Shown: positions 16,963-26,394 of the stretch, piece by piece
Position numbering within the stretch: the first letter of the stretch is position 1
Layout of the letters: every line of letters begins with the position of its first letter
Assembly (NCBI RefSeq): GCF_043575855.1
Contig: NZ_CP144375.1
Location: forward strand, 6,014,001-6,078,000
DNA length: 64,000 nt
Source of the DNA: Kutzneria buriramensis
Lineage (GTDB): Bacteria > Actinomycetota > Actinomycetes > Mycobacteriales > Pseudonocardiaceae
Direction: 5' to 3'
Notes under the pieces: generated by a model
What the model saw: only the letters and a program-made list of their open reading frames with translations
Databases searched by the model: none
Told to the model about the DNA's origin: nothing
Translations under genes and position numbers: made by a program

Positions 16963-17132
16963 GGCAGATGTCCGTGTGGCGGCTGCTCGATCCGGCGGAT
17001 CGAGCGTTGCTGAACCAACTCCGGGTGCTGCTGCGTGGAATCGATCCGGTTCCGCAAGAGGTCATGGCGGCCGCCGATTCACTCTATCAGCGCATTGCCT
17101 CGCGTCGGAGGGTAATGGCTCGGGTGTGGTGA
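16959..17132 (+). CDS. Small partner of the ECF sigma factor (57 aa)
   Basis: A 57-residue protein starting at ATG 16959 inside an ATGA overlap with the sigma gene. LLNQLRVLLRGIDPVPQEVMAAADSLYQ resembles the N-terminus of the proteins of about 130-180 aa that follow many actinobacterial ECF genes (D-PVP-V-AA pattern, from memory of such loci). The usual remainder is missing, so it is either a natural short form or a truncation. It has no membrane segment and no cysteines, so it is not a classical zinc anti-sigma factor. A bidirectional terminator follows. Confidence 0.65.
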   Translation: MRQMSVWRLLDPADRALLNQLRVLLRGIDPVPQEVMAAADSLYQRIASRRRVMARVW

Positions 17133-17145
17133 TCGACTAACACGG

Positions 17146-17179
17146 CAATGGGGTCCCGAAAAGCTTCGAGACCCCATTG
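17146..17179. terminator. Bidirectional terminator between convergent genes
   Basis: CAATGGGGTC (17146-17155) pairs perfectly with GACCCCATTG (17170-17179) around a 14-nt loop. It sits between the ends of the sigma-partner gene and dapC and can serve both strands. Confidence 0.75.
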
Positions 17180-17194
17180 TTACGCCTCGTCCGC

Positions 17195-18358
<1,164 letters not shown>

Positions 18359-18460
18359 ATCCGGATCCTCGCCGATCCTTCCCCGGGATGTCACCCGGGC
18401 GATCCCCGATCTGTGTCGCCGGACACGGCGATCGCCGTCGTGCGCAGGGAGAATGGAGCC

Positions 18461-19711
18461 GTGGAGCGACTCACCGCCGCGGAGGCGGTCAAGCGCCGTG
18501 CGCTGCGTCGGATGAAGCTGGTCGCCGTCGGCTTCCTGGTCCTGGCCACCGTGCTGTACGTGCTGTCCGGGATCTTCGCCGGACCGGTCTGGCTGGGCTA
18601 CGTGCACGCCGCCGCCGAGGCCAGCATGGTCGGCGCGCTGGCCGACTGGTTCGCCGTCACCGCGCTGTTCCGCCGGCCGCTCGGACTGCCCATTCCGCAC
18701 ACCGCCCTCATTCCCAACCGGAAGAACCTGCTCGGGGCCAGCCTCGGCGACTTCGTCGGCAGCAACTTCCTTTCGGAGCAAGTTGTCCGGGACCGGCTGC
18801 ACCGCGCCGACATCAGCAAGCGGTTCGGGGCGTGGCTGTCGCAGCGGGAGAACGCGGCGCGGATCACCTCCGAGCTCGCCAACGTCGCTCGCGGTGTCGT
18901 CGCCGTGCTTCGGGACGAGGACGTTCAGGCCGTCGTCGAGCACGCCGTCGTGCAGCGCCTCATGGCCATTCCGTGGGGCCCGCCGCTCGGCAAGCTTTTG
19001 GCCCACGTGCTGGCCGACGGTTCGCACCACAAGCTCGTCGACCTGATGTGCGACCGGGCGTACGAGTGGGTTCGCGACAACCACGACACCATCCAGCGCG
19101 TCGTCGCCGACCGGTCGCCGTCGTGGTCGCCGAAGTTCGTGGACTCGATCCTCGCCGACCGGGTCTACAACGAGATCCTCGGCTTCGCGTGGGCCGTCAA
19201 GACCGACGTCAACCACCCGATGCGGGGCACCCTGGACCGGTTCCTGATCGACTTCGCCGGGGATCTCCAGACCGATCCCATCACCATGGAGCGGGCCGAG
19301 GCCGTCAAACAGCAGGTGCTGACCCATCCCGAGGTGCAGCACGTCATCGGCACCACGTGGACCAACGCCAAGCGCATGCTCCTGGACGCCGCCGAGGACC
19401 CGTCCAGCGAGCTGCGCCGCCGGGTGCTGGAGGGGCTGGTGGTGCTCGGCGAGCGGCTCGAGACCGACGACGCCACCCGCGAGAAGGTCGAGGGCTGGAT
19501 CGAGGGCGGGGCCGCGTACGTCGTCACCCACTACCGGGCCGAGATCCTCACCCTCATCACCGACACCATCGAGCGCTGGGATGCCGAGGAGACCTCCCGC
19601 AAGATCGAGCTCCAGGTCGGCCGGGACCTTCAGTTCATCCGCATCAACGGCACCGTCGTAGGCGCCCTCGCCGGCCTGATCATCTACGCCGCCTCCCAGT
19701 TCCTGTTCTGA
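18461..19711 (+). CDS. DUF445 membrane protein
   Basis: A 416-aa member of the DUF445 (YjiN-like) family of unknown function. The N-terminal membrane helix (MKLVAVGFLVLATVLYVLSGIF) is followed by the family signature VGALADWFAVTALFRRPLGLPIPHTALIPNRK (a continuous motif given here only by its start and end: VGALADWFAVTALF to HTALIPNRK). Long helical repeats follow, and a C-terminal membrane segment (GALAGLIIYAASQFLF). GTG 18461 follows AGGGAGA at 18447-18452. The gene is monocistronic, divergent from dapC. A role in the cell envelope is likely from its topology only. Confidence 0.88.
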   Translation: MERLTAAEAVKRRALRRMKLVAVGFLVLATVLYVLSGIFAGPVWLGYVHAAAEASMVGALADWFAVTALFRRPLGLPIPHTALIPNRKNLLGASLGDFVGSNFLSEQVVRDRLHRADISKRFGAWLSQRENAARITSELANVARGVVAVLRDEDVQAVVEHAVVQRLMAIPWGPPLGKLLAHVLADGSHHKLVDLMCDRAYEWVRDNHDTIQRVVADRSPSWSPKFVDSILADRVYNEILGFAWAVKTDVNHPMRGTLDRFLIDFAGDLQTDPITMERAEAVKQQVLTHPEVQHVIGTTWTNAKRMLLDAAEDPSSELRRRVLEGLVVLGERLETDDATREKVEGWIEGGAAYVVTHYRAEILTLITDTIERWDAEETSRKIELQVGRDLQFIRINGTVVGALAGLIIYAASQFLF

Positions 19712-19722
19712 GCGGCAAGCGT

Positions 19723-19751
19723 TTGTCCACAGGCCGGCGGAGTTGTCCACA
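19723..19751 (+). other. Pair of perfect actinobacterial DnaA boxes
   Basis: TTGTCCACA occurs at 19723-19731 and again at 19743-19751, exactly 20 bp apart (two helical turns). TTGTCCACA is the preferred DnaA box of Streptomyces (established knowledge). No dnaA, dnaN or AT-rich unwinding region is near, so this is not the origin. Confidence 0.5.
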
Positions 19752-19848
19752 GCTGGGGATCACGGAAGATCGACTTCGGGTCCGCGCTGGTAGACTGGGC
19801 TCGGGGACGGCCCCCTTGGGTTGGGTGGGTCATGTGTTGCGGGTCGTG

Positions 19849-20112
19849 CCGCCATGTCCGGCAGCGTTGGTTCCCCGTCATGTCCGGCAGCGTTGGTCCC
19901 CCGTCATGTCCGTGCCGTGCCGGTTCTTCCCGTCCGCCATGTCTGGCGGCGTCGATTCACATGTTCGGCGATGTTGGTCCCCCGGTCCGCCATGTCCAGC
20001 GGTGTCGGCTCACACGTCCGCCATGTCCGGCGGTGTTGGTCCCTCCGGTCCGCCGTGTCCGGCTGCGTCGGCTCGCATGTCCGCCGTGTCCGGCGGCGCC
20101 GGTTCTCCCGGC
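19849..20112. repeat. Degenerate tandem repeat array, about nine 26-32 bp units
   Basis: Nine copies of a unit with consensus close to CCGCCATGTCCGGCGG plus TGTTGGT. The ATGTCC/GTGTCC cores lie at 19854, 19880, 19906, 19939, 19961, 19992, 20023, 20055 and 20086, with a spacing of about 26 and later about 31. In the best copies CCGCC and GGCGG flank the core and can form small hairpins. The units diverge too much and the spacers are too regular in sequence for a CRISPR. Confidence 0.75.
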
Positions 20113-20118
20113 CGCGGG

Positions 20119-20661
20119 TCAGGAAGCGGTGCTGCGGGCTCGTTCCCGCCAGTTGCGGGCCTTCTCCCGGTTCCCGCACACCCGCATCGAGCACCAGGTT
20201 CGCGAGCGGTTCCGGGAACGGTCGTAGAACGCCCAGCGGCAGTCGTCGGCGGGGCAGATCTTGATCCGTTCCCAGTAGCCGAGCACGGCCAGCCGCGCGG
20301 CGGCGGCGAGGACGGCGCCGAGGGCGTCGCCGGCGGTGAGGACGGGAACACCGGCGCTGAGCTCGATGCGGATCGAGCCGTGGGTCATGTCGGCGGGCGG
20401 GGCGGCCTCGGCCTGCACGCCGTGGTGGGCGAGCGCGACGGACCGCAGCGCGTCTCTGCTGGCCCGTGCCTTGTGCGGCGCGCCGGCGGCGCCTAGTCGG
20501 CGGTCGGCCGCCCACTGTCGCCACGCCGCCTCGTCGTCCAGCACGTCGGTGGCCTCGGTCATGTTCACGGTGTTCAGGAAGGCGAGCAGGAGCTCCACGT
20601 CCCGCTCGGCATCCCAACCGGTTTCCTGCACGGCGCGAGCGCCGGCGGCCATACCAGTCAC
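20119..20661 (-). CDS. CGNR zinc-finger/ABATE domain protein, putative regulator
   Basis: A 180-aa protein. The N-terminal part (DVELLLAFLNTVNM, then helical) matches the ABATE stress-responsive domain. The C-terminal part (about residues 135-175) is the CGNR zinc finger: CPADDC, 17 residues, then CSMRVCGNREKARN. The family is thought to act in transcriptional control of stress responses. GTG 20661 is preferred because TAGAGT lies 6 nt upstream (leaderless signature); ATG 20652 is an alternative. It is divergent from padR, with the PadR operator between them, and its 3' end abuts the repeat array. Confidence 0.85.
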   Translation of the reverse strand: MTGMAAGARAVQETGWDAERDVELLLAFLNTVNMTEATDVLDDEAAWRQWAADRRLGAAGAPHKARASRDALRSVALAHHGVQAEAAPPADMTHGSIRIELSAGVPVLTAGDALGAVLAAAARLAVLGYWERIKICPADDCRWAFYDRSRNRSRTWCSMRVCGNREKARNWRERARSTAS

Positions 20662-20720
20662 CACTCCACTCTATGCGGCAATTCCAACGTTCTGGATAAG
20701 TCCAGGTCGAGGGATATAAA

Positions 20721-20759
20721 CCCGGTGTATAGACCGGAGGTATACACCGGGGGTAGAGT
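20721..20759 (+). promoter_or_regulatory. PadR operator and leaderless promoter
   Basis: A perfect 11-bp inverted repeat CCCGGTGTATA (20721-20731) and TATACACCGGG (20741-20751) with a 9-bp spacer. It ends directly before TAGAGT (20754-20759), which is 7 nt from the padR ATG. A regulator bound here would cover the promoter, so autorepression of the padR-ABC-permease operon is likely. Confidence 0.75.
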
Positions 20760-20766
20760 GGCCGGC

Positions 20767-21291
20767 ATGTCGATCGGACTCACCCTGCTGGGCCTGTTGG
20801 AGACGGGTCCACGGCACGGCTACGACCTCAAGCGTGCCTACGACGAGCACTTCGGGCAGGACCGCCCGCTGCACTATGGCCAGGTGTACTCGACCCTGTC
20901 CCGGCTGCTCCGCGACGGCCTCGTCGAGGTCGACGGCGTTGAGGTCGGCGAGGGCCCCGAGCGCAAGCGCTACGCGATCACCTCCGCGGGGGTCACCGAC
21001 GTCCACGACTGGCTGATAACGCCGGAGCGGCCGGAGCCGTACCTGCACAGCACGCTGTACACGAAGGTGGTGCTGGCGCTGATGTCCGGGCGCAGCGCCG
21101 CCGAGGTCCTCGACGTGCAGCGCGCCTCCCACCTGGAGACGATGCGCGGCCTGACCCGCCGCAAGTTGACCGGTGATCTCGCGGACCAGCTCATCTGCGA
21201 CCACGCTTTGTTCCATCTGGAGGCCGACCTGCGCTGGCTCGAGCTCACCGCGGCCCGGCTCGACCAGCTCGCCAAGGAGGTTCGGCCATGA
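20767..21291 (+). CDS. PadR family transcriptional regulator
   Basis: A 174-aa PadR-type winged-helix repressor. LLGLLETGPRHGYDLKRAY and YGQVYSTLSRLLRDGLVEV are the winged-helix signature; ERKRYAITSAGVTDVHDWL is the wing and start of the dimer helix. The C-terminal helices (about 95-174) form the dimerisation arm. ATG 20767 has TAGAGT 7 nt upstream and no clear ribosome binding site, suggesting a leaderless transcript. The stop overlaps the ABC gene as ATGA. It probably represses the downstream transporter and releases on binding an exported compound (family inference). Confidence 0.9.
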   Translation: MSIGLTLLGLLETGPRHGYDLKRAYDEHFGQDRPLHYGQVYSTLSRLLRDGLVEVDGVEVGEGPERKRYAITSAGVTDVHDWLITPERPEPYLHSTLYTKVVLALMSGRSAAEVLDVQRASHLETMRGLTRRKLTGDLADQLICDHALFHLEADLRWLELTAARLDQLAKEVRP

Positions 21292-21983
21292 GCGCGGAGA
21301 TCGACGGAGGGCCGCTGCTGGAGGCGGTGGACGTGCACAAGGCCTTCGGCCCGACGCCGGCGCTGGACGGCGCGGCGATCCGGCTGTGGCCGGGCGAGGT
21401 GGTCGCGGTCATGGGCCCGTCCGGCTCGGGCAAGTCGACGCTGCTGCACTGCCTCGCGGGCATCCTCCGTCCGGACAGCGGCACGGTGTACTACCGCGGC
21501 GCCGAGCTGAGTTCGATGTCGGACGTGGCACGCAGCGAGTTGCGGCGCACGGACTTCGGGTTCGTCTTCCAGTTCGGACAGCTGGTGCCGGAGCTGACGT
21601 GCCTGGAGAACGTGGCGCTGCCGCTGCGGCTGGGCGGCCAGCGCCGCCGCGAGGCCGAGCGGGCCGCGACCGAGTGGCTGGAGCGACTCGAGGTCGCGGA
21701 CGTCGCCAACAAGCGGCCGGGCGAGACCTCGGGCGGCCAGGGGCAGCGCGTCGCGGTGGCGCGGGCGCTGGTCACCGGGCCGAAGGTGGTCTTCGCGGAC
21801 GAGCCGACGGGCGCCCTCGACTCCCTCAACGGCGAGCGGGTGATGAAGCTGCTGGTCAACGCGGCCAAGGACACCGGTGCTGCGGTCGTCCTGGTGACGC
21901 ACGAGGCGCGCGTGGCGGCGTACTCGGACCGTGAGGTCGTCGTCCGCGACGGCAGGACCCGCCAGGTGGAGCTCGCTCAGTGA
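21288..21983 (+). CDS. ABC transporter ATP-binding protein (LolD/MacB type)
   Basis: A 231-aa ABC ATPase. Walker A is GPSGSGKST near residue 45, the Q-loop region FVFQFGQLVPELT follows, the signature is SGGQGQRVAVARAL, and Walker B with catalytic Glu is VVFADEPTGALDS. The H-loop is LVTHEARVA. The TGALDS after Walker B is typical of the MacB/LolD group that works with FtsX permeases. ATG 21288 overlaps padR and the stop overlaps the permease start, so the three genes form one coupled operon. Confidence 0.93.
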   Translation: MSAEIDGGPLLEAVDVHKAFGPTPALDGAAIRLWPGEVVAVMGPSGSGKSTLLHCLAGILRPDSGTVYYRGAELSSMSDVARSELRRTDFGFVFQFGQLVPELTCLENVALPLRLGGQRRREAERAATEWLERLEVADVANKRPGETSGGQGQRVAVARALVTGPKVVFADEPTGALDSLNGERVMKLLVNAAKDTGAAVVLVTHEARVAAYSDREVVVRDGRTRQVELAQ

Positions 21984-24298
21984 TCGTTCGGATGTTCCGC
22001 TGGTGGCAAGACCTGATGTTGGGGATACGTCTCGCGGTCAGCGGCGGCCGGGCCGGCTGGGGGCGCCTGGCGCTGACGGCGATCGGCGTCGGGCTGGGGG
22101 TGACGGTGCTACTGGCCGCGACCTCGGTCGGCAACATGCTGCAAGCCCGCGACGACCGCGGCTATGCGCGGTCGATCTCCAACGGGGACCCGAACCAGGC
22201 GAGGCAGACTCCCGTGGCCGGCGTGGATCCGGTCTACGCGGCCCAGCGCACGGACCAGTTCGCGGGCCGCGACATCACGGGCTACATCGTGCAGAAGACG
22301 GGACCGAACGCGCCATTGGCGCCGGGCGTCGACCGCCTGCCCGACCCCGGCGAGATGGTGCTGTCGCCGGCGCTGGCCGAGATGCTGAACGCGCCGGGCG
22401 GGGACCTGCTGCGACCCAGGTACACCGAGCGCGCAATCGGCGCTGTCGGGCCCGAGGGCCTGACCGGTCCCCACGAATTGTTCTTCTACGTAGGCGTTTC
22501 CGACGTGGCAGACCAGCACGAAGCGGTGCGGGTGTACCGGTTCGGCGTGCCGAGCGTGCCGACGAAGCTGACCGGCTTGCTGTGGCTGCTGATCGTGCTC
22601 GGCGCGGCCGCGTTGCTCGTACCGGTGGTCGTTTTCGTCGCCTCCAGCGCCAGACTTGCCGCCGCAGCAAGGGATCGCCGATTGGCGGCGCTGCGACTGG
22701 TCGGCGCGGACGGCGATCAGGTGCGGCGGATCGCGGCGGGCGAGGCCTTCGTGGGCGCCCTGACCGGGCTGCTCGTCGGCGTGGTCCTGTTCCTGATCGG
22801 CCGTTCGCTCGTGCCGAACCTGACCGTGCCCGCGTTGCGCGGCGGCATCTTCAGCGCGGACATCAGTCCTAATTGGATACTCGCGACGCTGATCGTCGTC
22901 GCGGTGCCGCTGCTCGCGGTCGCCGTCGCCACGTTTTCGTTGCGGCGCGTCATCATCGAGCCGCTGGGGGTCGTCCGCCGAGCCCACAACCAGCGTCGCC
23001 GGCTGTGGTGGCGGCTGGTGCCGCCGGTGCTCGGCATCGGTCTGCTGGCGACCCAGGGCGGCCGGCTCCGCAACGAGCTGACCGCCGGCTCGGAACTCCC
23101 AGTGGCGGCGGGAATCGTGCTCCTGCTGGCCGCCGTTCCGTTGGTGCTGCCGTGGATCGTCGAACGGGTCGTGGCGAGGCTGGCCGGCGGCTCGCCGGCA
23201 TGGCAGCTGGCGATCCGGCGGCTGCAACTGGACAGCGGCACGCCGGCGCGGGTGGTCGGTGGCGTCGCGGTGGTGCTCACCGGCGCGATCGCGTTGCAGG
23301 CCATGTTCATTCCGGCCACGACCGAGTACGCGCCGGCCGTCGGCGAGCCGAAGATGTACGTCAGCATGCCGAGCGCGGACCTCCGCACCGCGTTCTCCCT
23401 TGAGGACAAACTGAGGAAGGTGCCGGGCGCGGGCCAGATCGACGCCGGTGCCTTCGCCGAGGTGCGCAACGGCGACGGCGGCCTGCTCGGCATGTACATC
23501 GCGAACTGCGACGATCTGCGCCGCAGCGCGGCCATCACGTCGTGCAGCGACGGCGACGTGTTCGCCGTCGACCCGCCGCCCGGCGCGAATCCGGTGGCAC
23601 CGACCGCCGGGCAGCGCGTGACGCTCGAGTCGTACGCCGGCGGTTCGACGACCAACGTGGCGCAGTGGACCGTTCCGGCCATCACTGGCAAGGTGCGGCG
23701 GCAGCAGCACGGGCAGGCGACGGAAGGCTCGGTCCTGTACGCGACGCCAGCCGCGCTCGCCGGCGTCTCCTTGCCGATCGACGTCGAGGCGACAGTTCAG
23801 CTCAGTGCGAGTGATGACGTCGTCGTCCAGCACGTGCGCAATGCGCTGGTGCCGTACGGCTGGCGGGCGACCGCCTTCGCCGGCACGGCCATCGTCAGCG
23901 GCACCTTCTGGTTGATCGGCGAGGTGCTGACGATCGGCTCGGTGATCACGCTGTTGCTGGCGGCCGCCAGCCTGCTGGTGGTGGCCCTGGAGCAGATCCG
24001 CGAACGGCGACGGGCGTTGGCGGTGTTGACCGCCAACGGGGTCAAGCGGTCCGTGCTGGCGCGATCGCTGCTGTGGCAGTCCGCCGTGCCGATCGCGGTG
24101 GCGGTTGTCGTCGCGATGGTCATCGGCCTGACGCTGACCGGCCTGCTGCTCTACGTCTCCGGACAGCCGCTCGTGCTGGACTGGCCCGCTATGGCGCTGT
24201 TCGTGGGGACGGCCGTCGTGGCGGTGCTGGCCAGCACCGGCTGCACGCTGCCGTCGCTGTGGCGGGCCGCGAGTGTCGAGGGTTTGCGCGACGAGTAG
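21980..24298 (+). CDS. FtsX-like ABC transporter permease
   Basis: A 772-aa permease with about ten membrane segments in two FtsX-type halves. One segment near residues 35-55 precedes a first extracytoplasmic domain. Three segments at about 200-330 and three more around 345-455 follow. A second large external domain spans about 455-640. The last three segments (ITLLLAAASLLVVALEQ, then VVVAMVIGLTLTGLLLY and the final one near 745) close the protein. This duplicated layout is usual for actinobacterial FtsX permeases that export peptides or lipids. GTG 21980 overlaps the ATPase stop. The substrate is unknown. Confidence 0.88.
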   Translation: MIVRMFRWWQDLMLGIRLAVSGGRAGWGRLALTAIGVGLGVTVLLAATSVGNMLQARDDRGYARSISNGDPNQARQTPVAGVDPVYAAQRTDQFAGRDITGYIVQKTGPNAPLAPGVDRLPDPGEMVLSPALAEMLNAPGGDLLRPRYTERAIGAVGPEGLTGPHELFFYVGVSDVADQHEAVRVYRFGVPSVPTKLTGLLWLLIVLGAAALLVPVVVFVASSARLAAAARDRRLAALRLVGADGDQVRRIAAGEAFVGALTGLLVGVVLFLIGRSLVPNLTVPALRGGIFSADISPNWILATLIVVAVPLLAVAVATFSLRRVIIEPLGVVRRAHNQRRRLWWRLVPPVLGIGLLATQGGRLRNELTAGSELPVAAGIVLLLAAVPLVLPWIVERVVARLAGGSPAWQLAIRRLQLDSGTPARVVGGVAVVLTGAIALQAMFIPATTEYAPAVGEPKMYVSMPSADLRTAFSLEDKLRKVPGAGQIDAGAFAEVRNGDGGLLGMYIANCDDLRRSAAITSCSDGDVFAVDPPPGANPVAPTAGQRVTLESYAGGSTTNVAQWTVPAITGKVRRQQHGQATEGSVLYATPAALAGVSLPIDVEATVQLSASDDVVVQHVRNALVPYGWRATAFAGTAIVSGTFWLIGEVLTIGSVITLLLAAASLLVVALEQIRERRRALAVLTANGVKRSVLARSLLWQSAVPIAVAVVVAMVIGLTLTGLLLYVSGQPLVLDWPAMALFVGTAVVAVLASTGCTLPSLWRAASVEGLRDE

Positions 24299-24301
24299 CG
24301 A

Positions 24302-26296
24302 TCAGCCCAGGTTCTGCACGAGCGCCGAATCCTTCGCGAGGTGGTCCTGGAGCCGGGCGTGACGGAACTGGTAGCGGGCGCCGACCTGCCGGAGCACCCC
24401 GAGCTTGTGGGCGTCCTCGAGGAATTCGAGCAGCCGGTACGGGAGGCGCCCGCGCATCGCCAGCCAGGTCCGCGCGACGGTGAACCACCACCAGTTGCGG
24501 GACATCACGGCGAGCACGAAGCCGAGCAGCGAGCCGGAACTGAAGCCGAGCCACACCATGCCGGTGCGGCCGGCGCCGAACAGCAGCGCGGCGGCGGATC
24601 CGACGCCGACGCCGAACACGAGGCAGACCAGGCCGACGAGGGCGCGATCACGCGCCATCGTCGCCTCGGGACTCGGCGGCCGGCTCAGCTCCACCGGACT
24701 GCCCAGCGAGAACCGCAGCGCGGTCGCGATCGCCACGCTCAGACCGGAGATGAGACCCGGATCCGCGCCGAACAGCGCGCCGAAGACCAGGCCGACGGCG
24801 GTGCCGGCGACCAGGCTGACCACCAGCATGCTGCGCGCCGCGCCGAAGCGCATCGACGCGGAAGCGTTGCGCCCCTTGGACGTCGCGTTCACGACGGTGC
24901 CGACGCTGACCAGGCAGCCGGAGCTCACCCCGGTCCATGACGCCACGTCCAGCACGGTCAGCTTGTTGACCAGGGCGACCATCATGCCGACGCTCAGCGC
25001 AGTCACCAGGCCGAGCGAGACCGCGCCGAAGACGGTGAGCCAGTAGCGGTGCACCAGCCGCCGGAGCTCCCACCACGGCAGTTCGCGCTGCTGCATGCGG
25101 GCGGCGAGGAACTCCAGCCACAGCTTGGCCTGCTCCGGCGGCCAGTGGTCCGACGTGACCGGCAGGTGCTCGGCGTCCTCCTCCGGGAACAGCGTCGGCA
25201 CCAGCTCGTCGAGCAGGAACTCCTCGATCGTCGCGCGGTCGGGAAACCGGGTCGGGTCAAGGAGTTCGGTGGGGTTGGTGGCGACGTCCGCGTACTTCGT
25301 CCTGGTCAGCCACACCATCAGCGGGCTGCCCAGCGCCGCGGCGAGCGGGCCGTTCGGCTCGTGCCGGAGCTGCATCAGCAGCGGCTCCCAGCGGGACGCG
25401 CCGAACCGGCTCGAACTGCCGCGCAGCACCTCCGCCAGCGTCTCCTCGGCGACCGGCTCCAGCTCGACGACGTGCGCGTTGCGCAAGGGGCCGGTCTTCG
25501 CGACGGTCGACGCGTACGCCCGCCGCCGCGACGTCACCACCACCGGCGTGGCCGGCGGCATCGCGCGGTCGATCCCTTGCAGCGCCGAGATCCGGAGGTT
25601 GGCCGGCACCTCGTCGAAGGCGTCCAGGATCGGCAGGATCCGCCGCTGCTCGATGAGCAGGTCGGCGGCGTAGCTGCCGTACAGCTCGATGTTGCGCAGC
25701 GCCGGGTAGTCGTCGCGCAGCCGCTGGGTCATCCACGTGCGGAGATCCACCCGCGGGTTCCACGATCCCAGCGGCAGCACCAGCGGCAGCGGGTCGTTGA
25801 GGGCGGCGTCCTCCGACAGGCCCAGCGCCAGCAGCGTCGCGAGCGAGCTCTTGCCCGAGCCGGCCGGACCGAGCATCACCAGCCGCCGGCTCGGCAGCCG
25901 CCGGTACCAGGACACCAGTCCGTCGAGCGAGCCCGACAGCGCCGCCGTCGCGCACTTCGCGTCGGCGAGTTCGGGATCCGCGCCCGACCACGTCACGTTC
26001 AGCTGACATGGCCGCAGCAACTCCCGCAGGTCGGCCTCCGCCTGGAGCTGCGCGGTCGTTGCGACGGCGAGCGCCCGGCCGGCGGCGGCCAGCTGCGCGG
26101 TCGTGCTCGGCGCGGTGGCACCGGTGTGCCGCAGCCACGGGTCGAGCAGTCCGATCAACACGATGAACAGCACGACCACCGCGCCAAGCCAGGTGGTCGG
26201 GTTGACGCCGTCCTGGGTCCACACCAGGCCGACCGTCGCCAGCAGGGCGATCAGCACACAGGCGACGACGACGGCACGCTGCCGGTAGATGGACAC
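24302..26296 (-). CDS. Membrane-anchored NACHT/STAND NTPase
   Basis: A 664-aa protein. Two N-terminal membrane helices (about residues 8-27 and 36-52) and a cytoplasmic linker precede a NACHT-type NTPase domain with Walker A GPAGSGKSS (143-151), Walker B ILPILDAFDEV (220-230) and a sensor-like VVVTSRRRAYA. A winged-helix-like region follows. The C-terminal third has about five to seven hydrophobic helices and ends with a PYRLLEFLEDAHKLGVLRQ segment. GTG 26296 is the assumed start. STAND NTPases act as ligand-triggered switches; no effector domain or defence neighbour is visible, so the role is open. Confidence 0.82.
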   Translation of the reverse strand: MSIYRQRAVVVACVLIALLATVGLVWTQDGVNPTTWLGAVVVLFIVLIGLLDPWLRHTGATAPSTTAQLAAAGRALAVATTAQLQAEADLRELLRPCQLNVTWSGADPELADAKCATAALSGSLDGLVSWYRRLPSRRLVMLGPAGSGKSSLATLLALGLSEDAALNDPLPLVLPLGSWNPRVDLRTWMTQRLRDDYPALRNIELYGSYAADLLIEQRRILPILDAFDEVPANLRISALQGIDRAMPPATPVVVTSRRRAYASTVAKTGPLRNAHVVELEPVAEETLAEVLRGSSSRFGASRWEPLLMQLRHEPNGPLAAALGSPLMVWLTRTKYADVATNPTELLDPTRFPDRATIEEFLLDELVPTLFPEEDAEHLPVTSDHWPPEQAKLWLEFLAARMQQRELPWWELRRLVHRYWLTVFGAVSLGLVTALSVGMMVALVNKLTVLDVASWTGVSSGCLVSVGTVVNATSKGRNASASMRFGAARSMLVVSLVAGTAVGLVFGALFGADPGLISGLSVAIATALRFSLGSPVELSRPPSPEATMARDRALVGLVCLVFGVGVGSAAALLFGAGRTGMVWLGFSSGSLLGFVLAVMSRNWWWFTVARTWLAMRGRLPYRLLEFLEDAHKLGVLRQVGARYQFRHARLQDHLAKDSALVQNLG

Positions 26297-26394
26297 CCCA
26301 GCATCATGACCGACCGCGCGTTACCGCGCGTCGGCTGGTGGTGGCGCGTCGTCACCGCGCATGCCGAATCGTTAGGCGGATCGGCGGATTCCGG

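Larger units (their letters stand above)
19712..20118. other. Intergenic region with DnaA-box pair and tandem repeats
   Basis: A 407-base stretch without a supported gene. It holds two TTGTCCACA boxes (19723, 19743) and then an imperfect tandem array filling 19849-20112, which ends next to the CGNR gene. Confidence 0.6.

Noticed and set aside
19723..19751. Replication origin
   Set aside because: Only two DnaA boxes, no AT-rich stretch, and none of dnaA, dnaN, recF or gyrB nearby.
19849..20112. CRISPR array
   Set aside because: Unit spacing is irregular, there are no unique spacers between identical repeats, and no cas genes are present.
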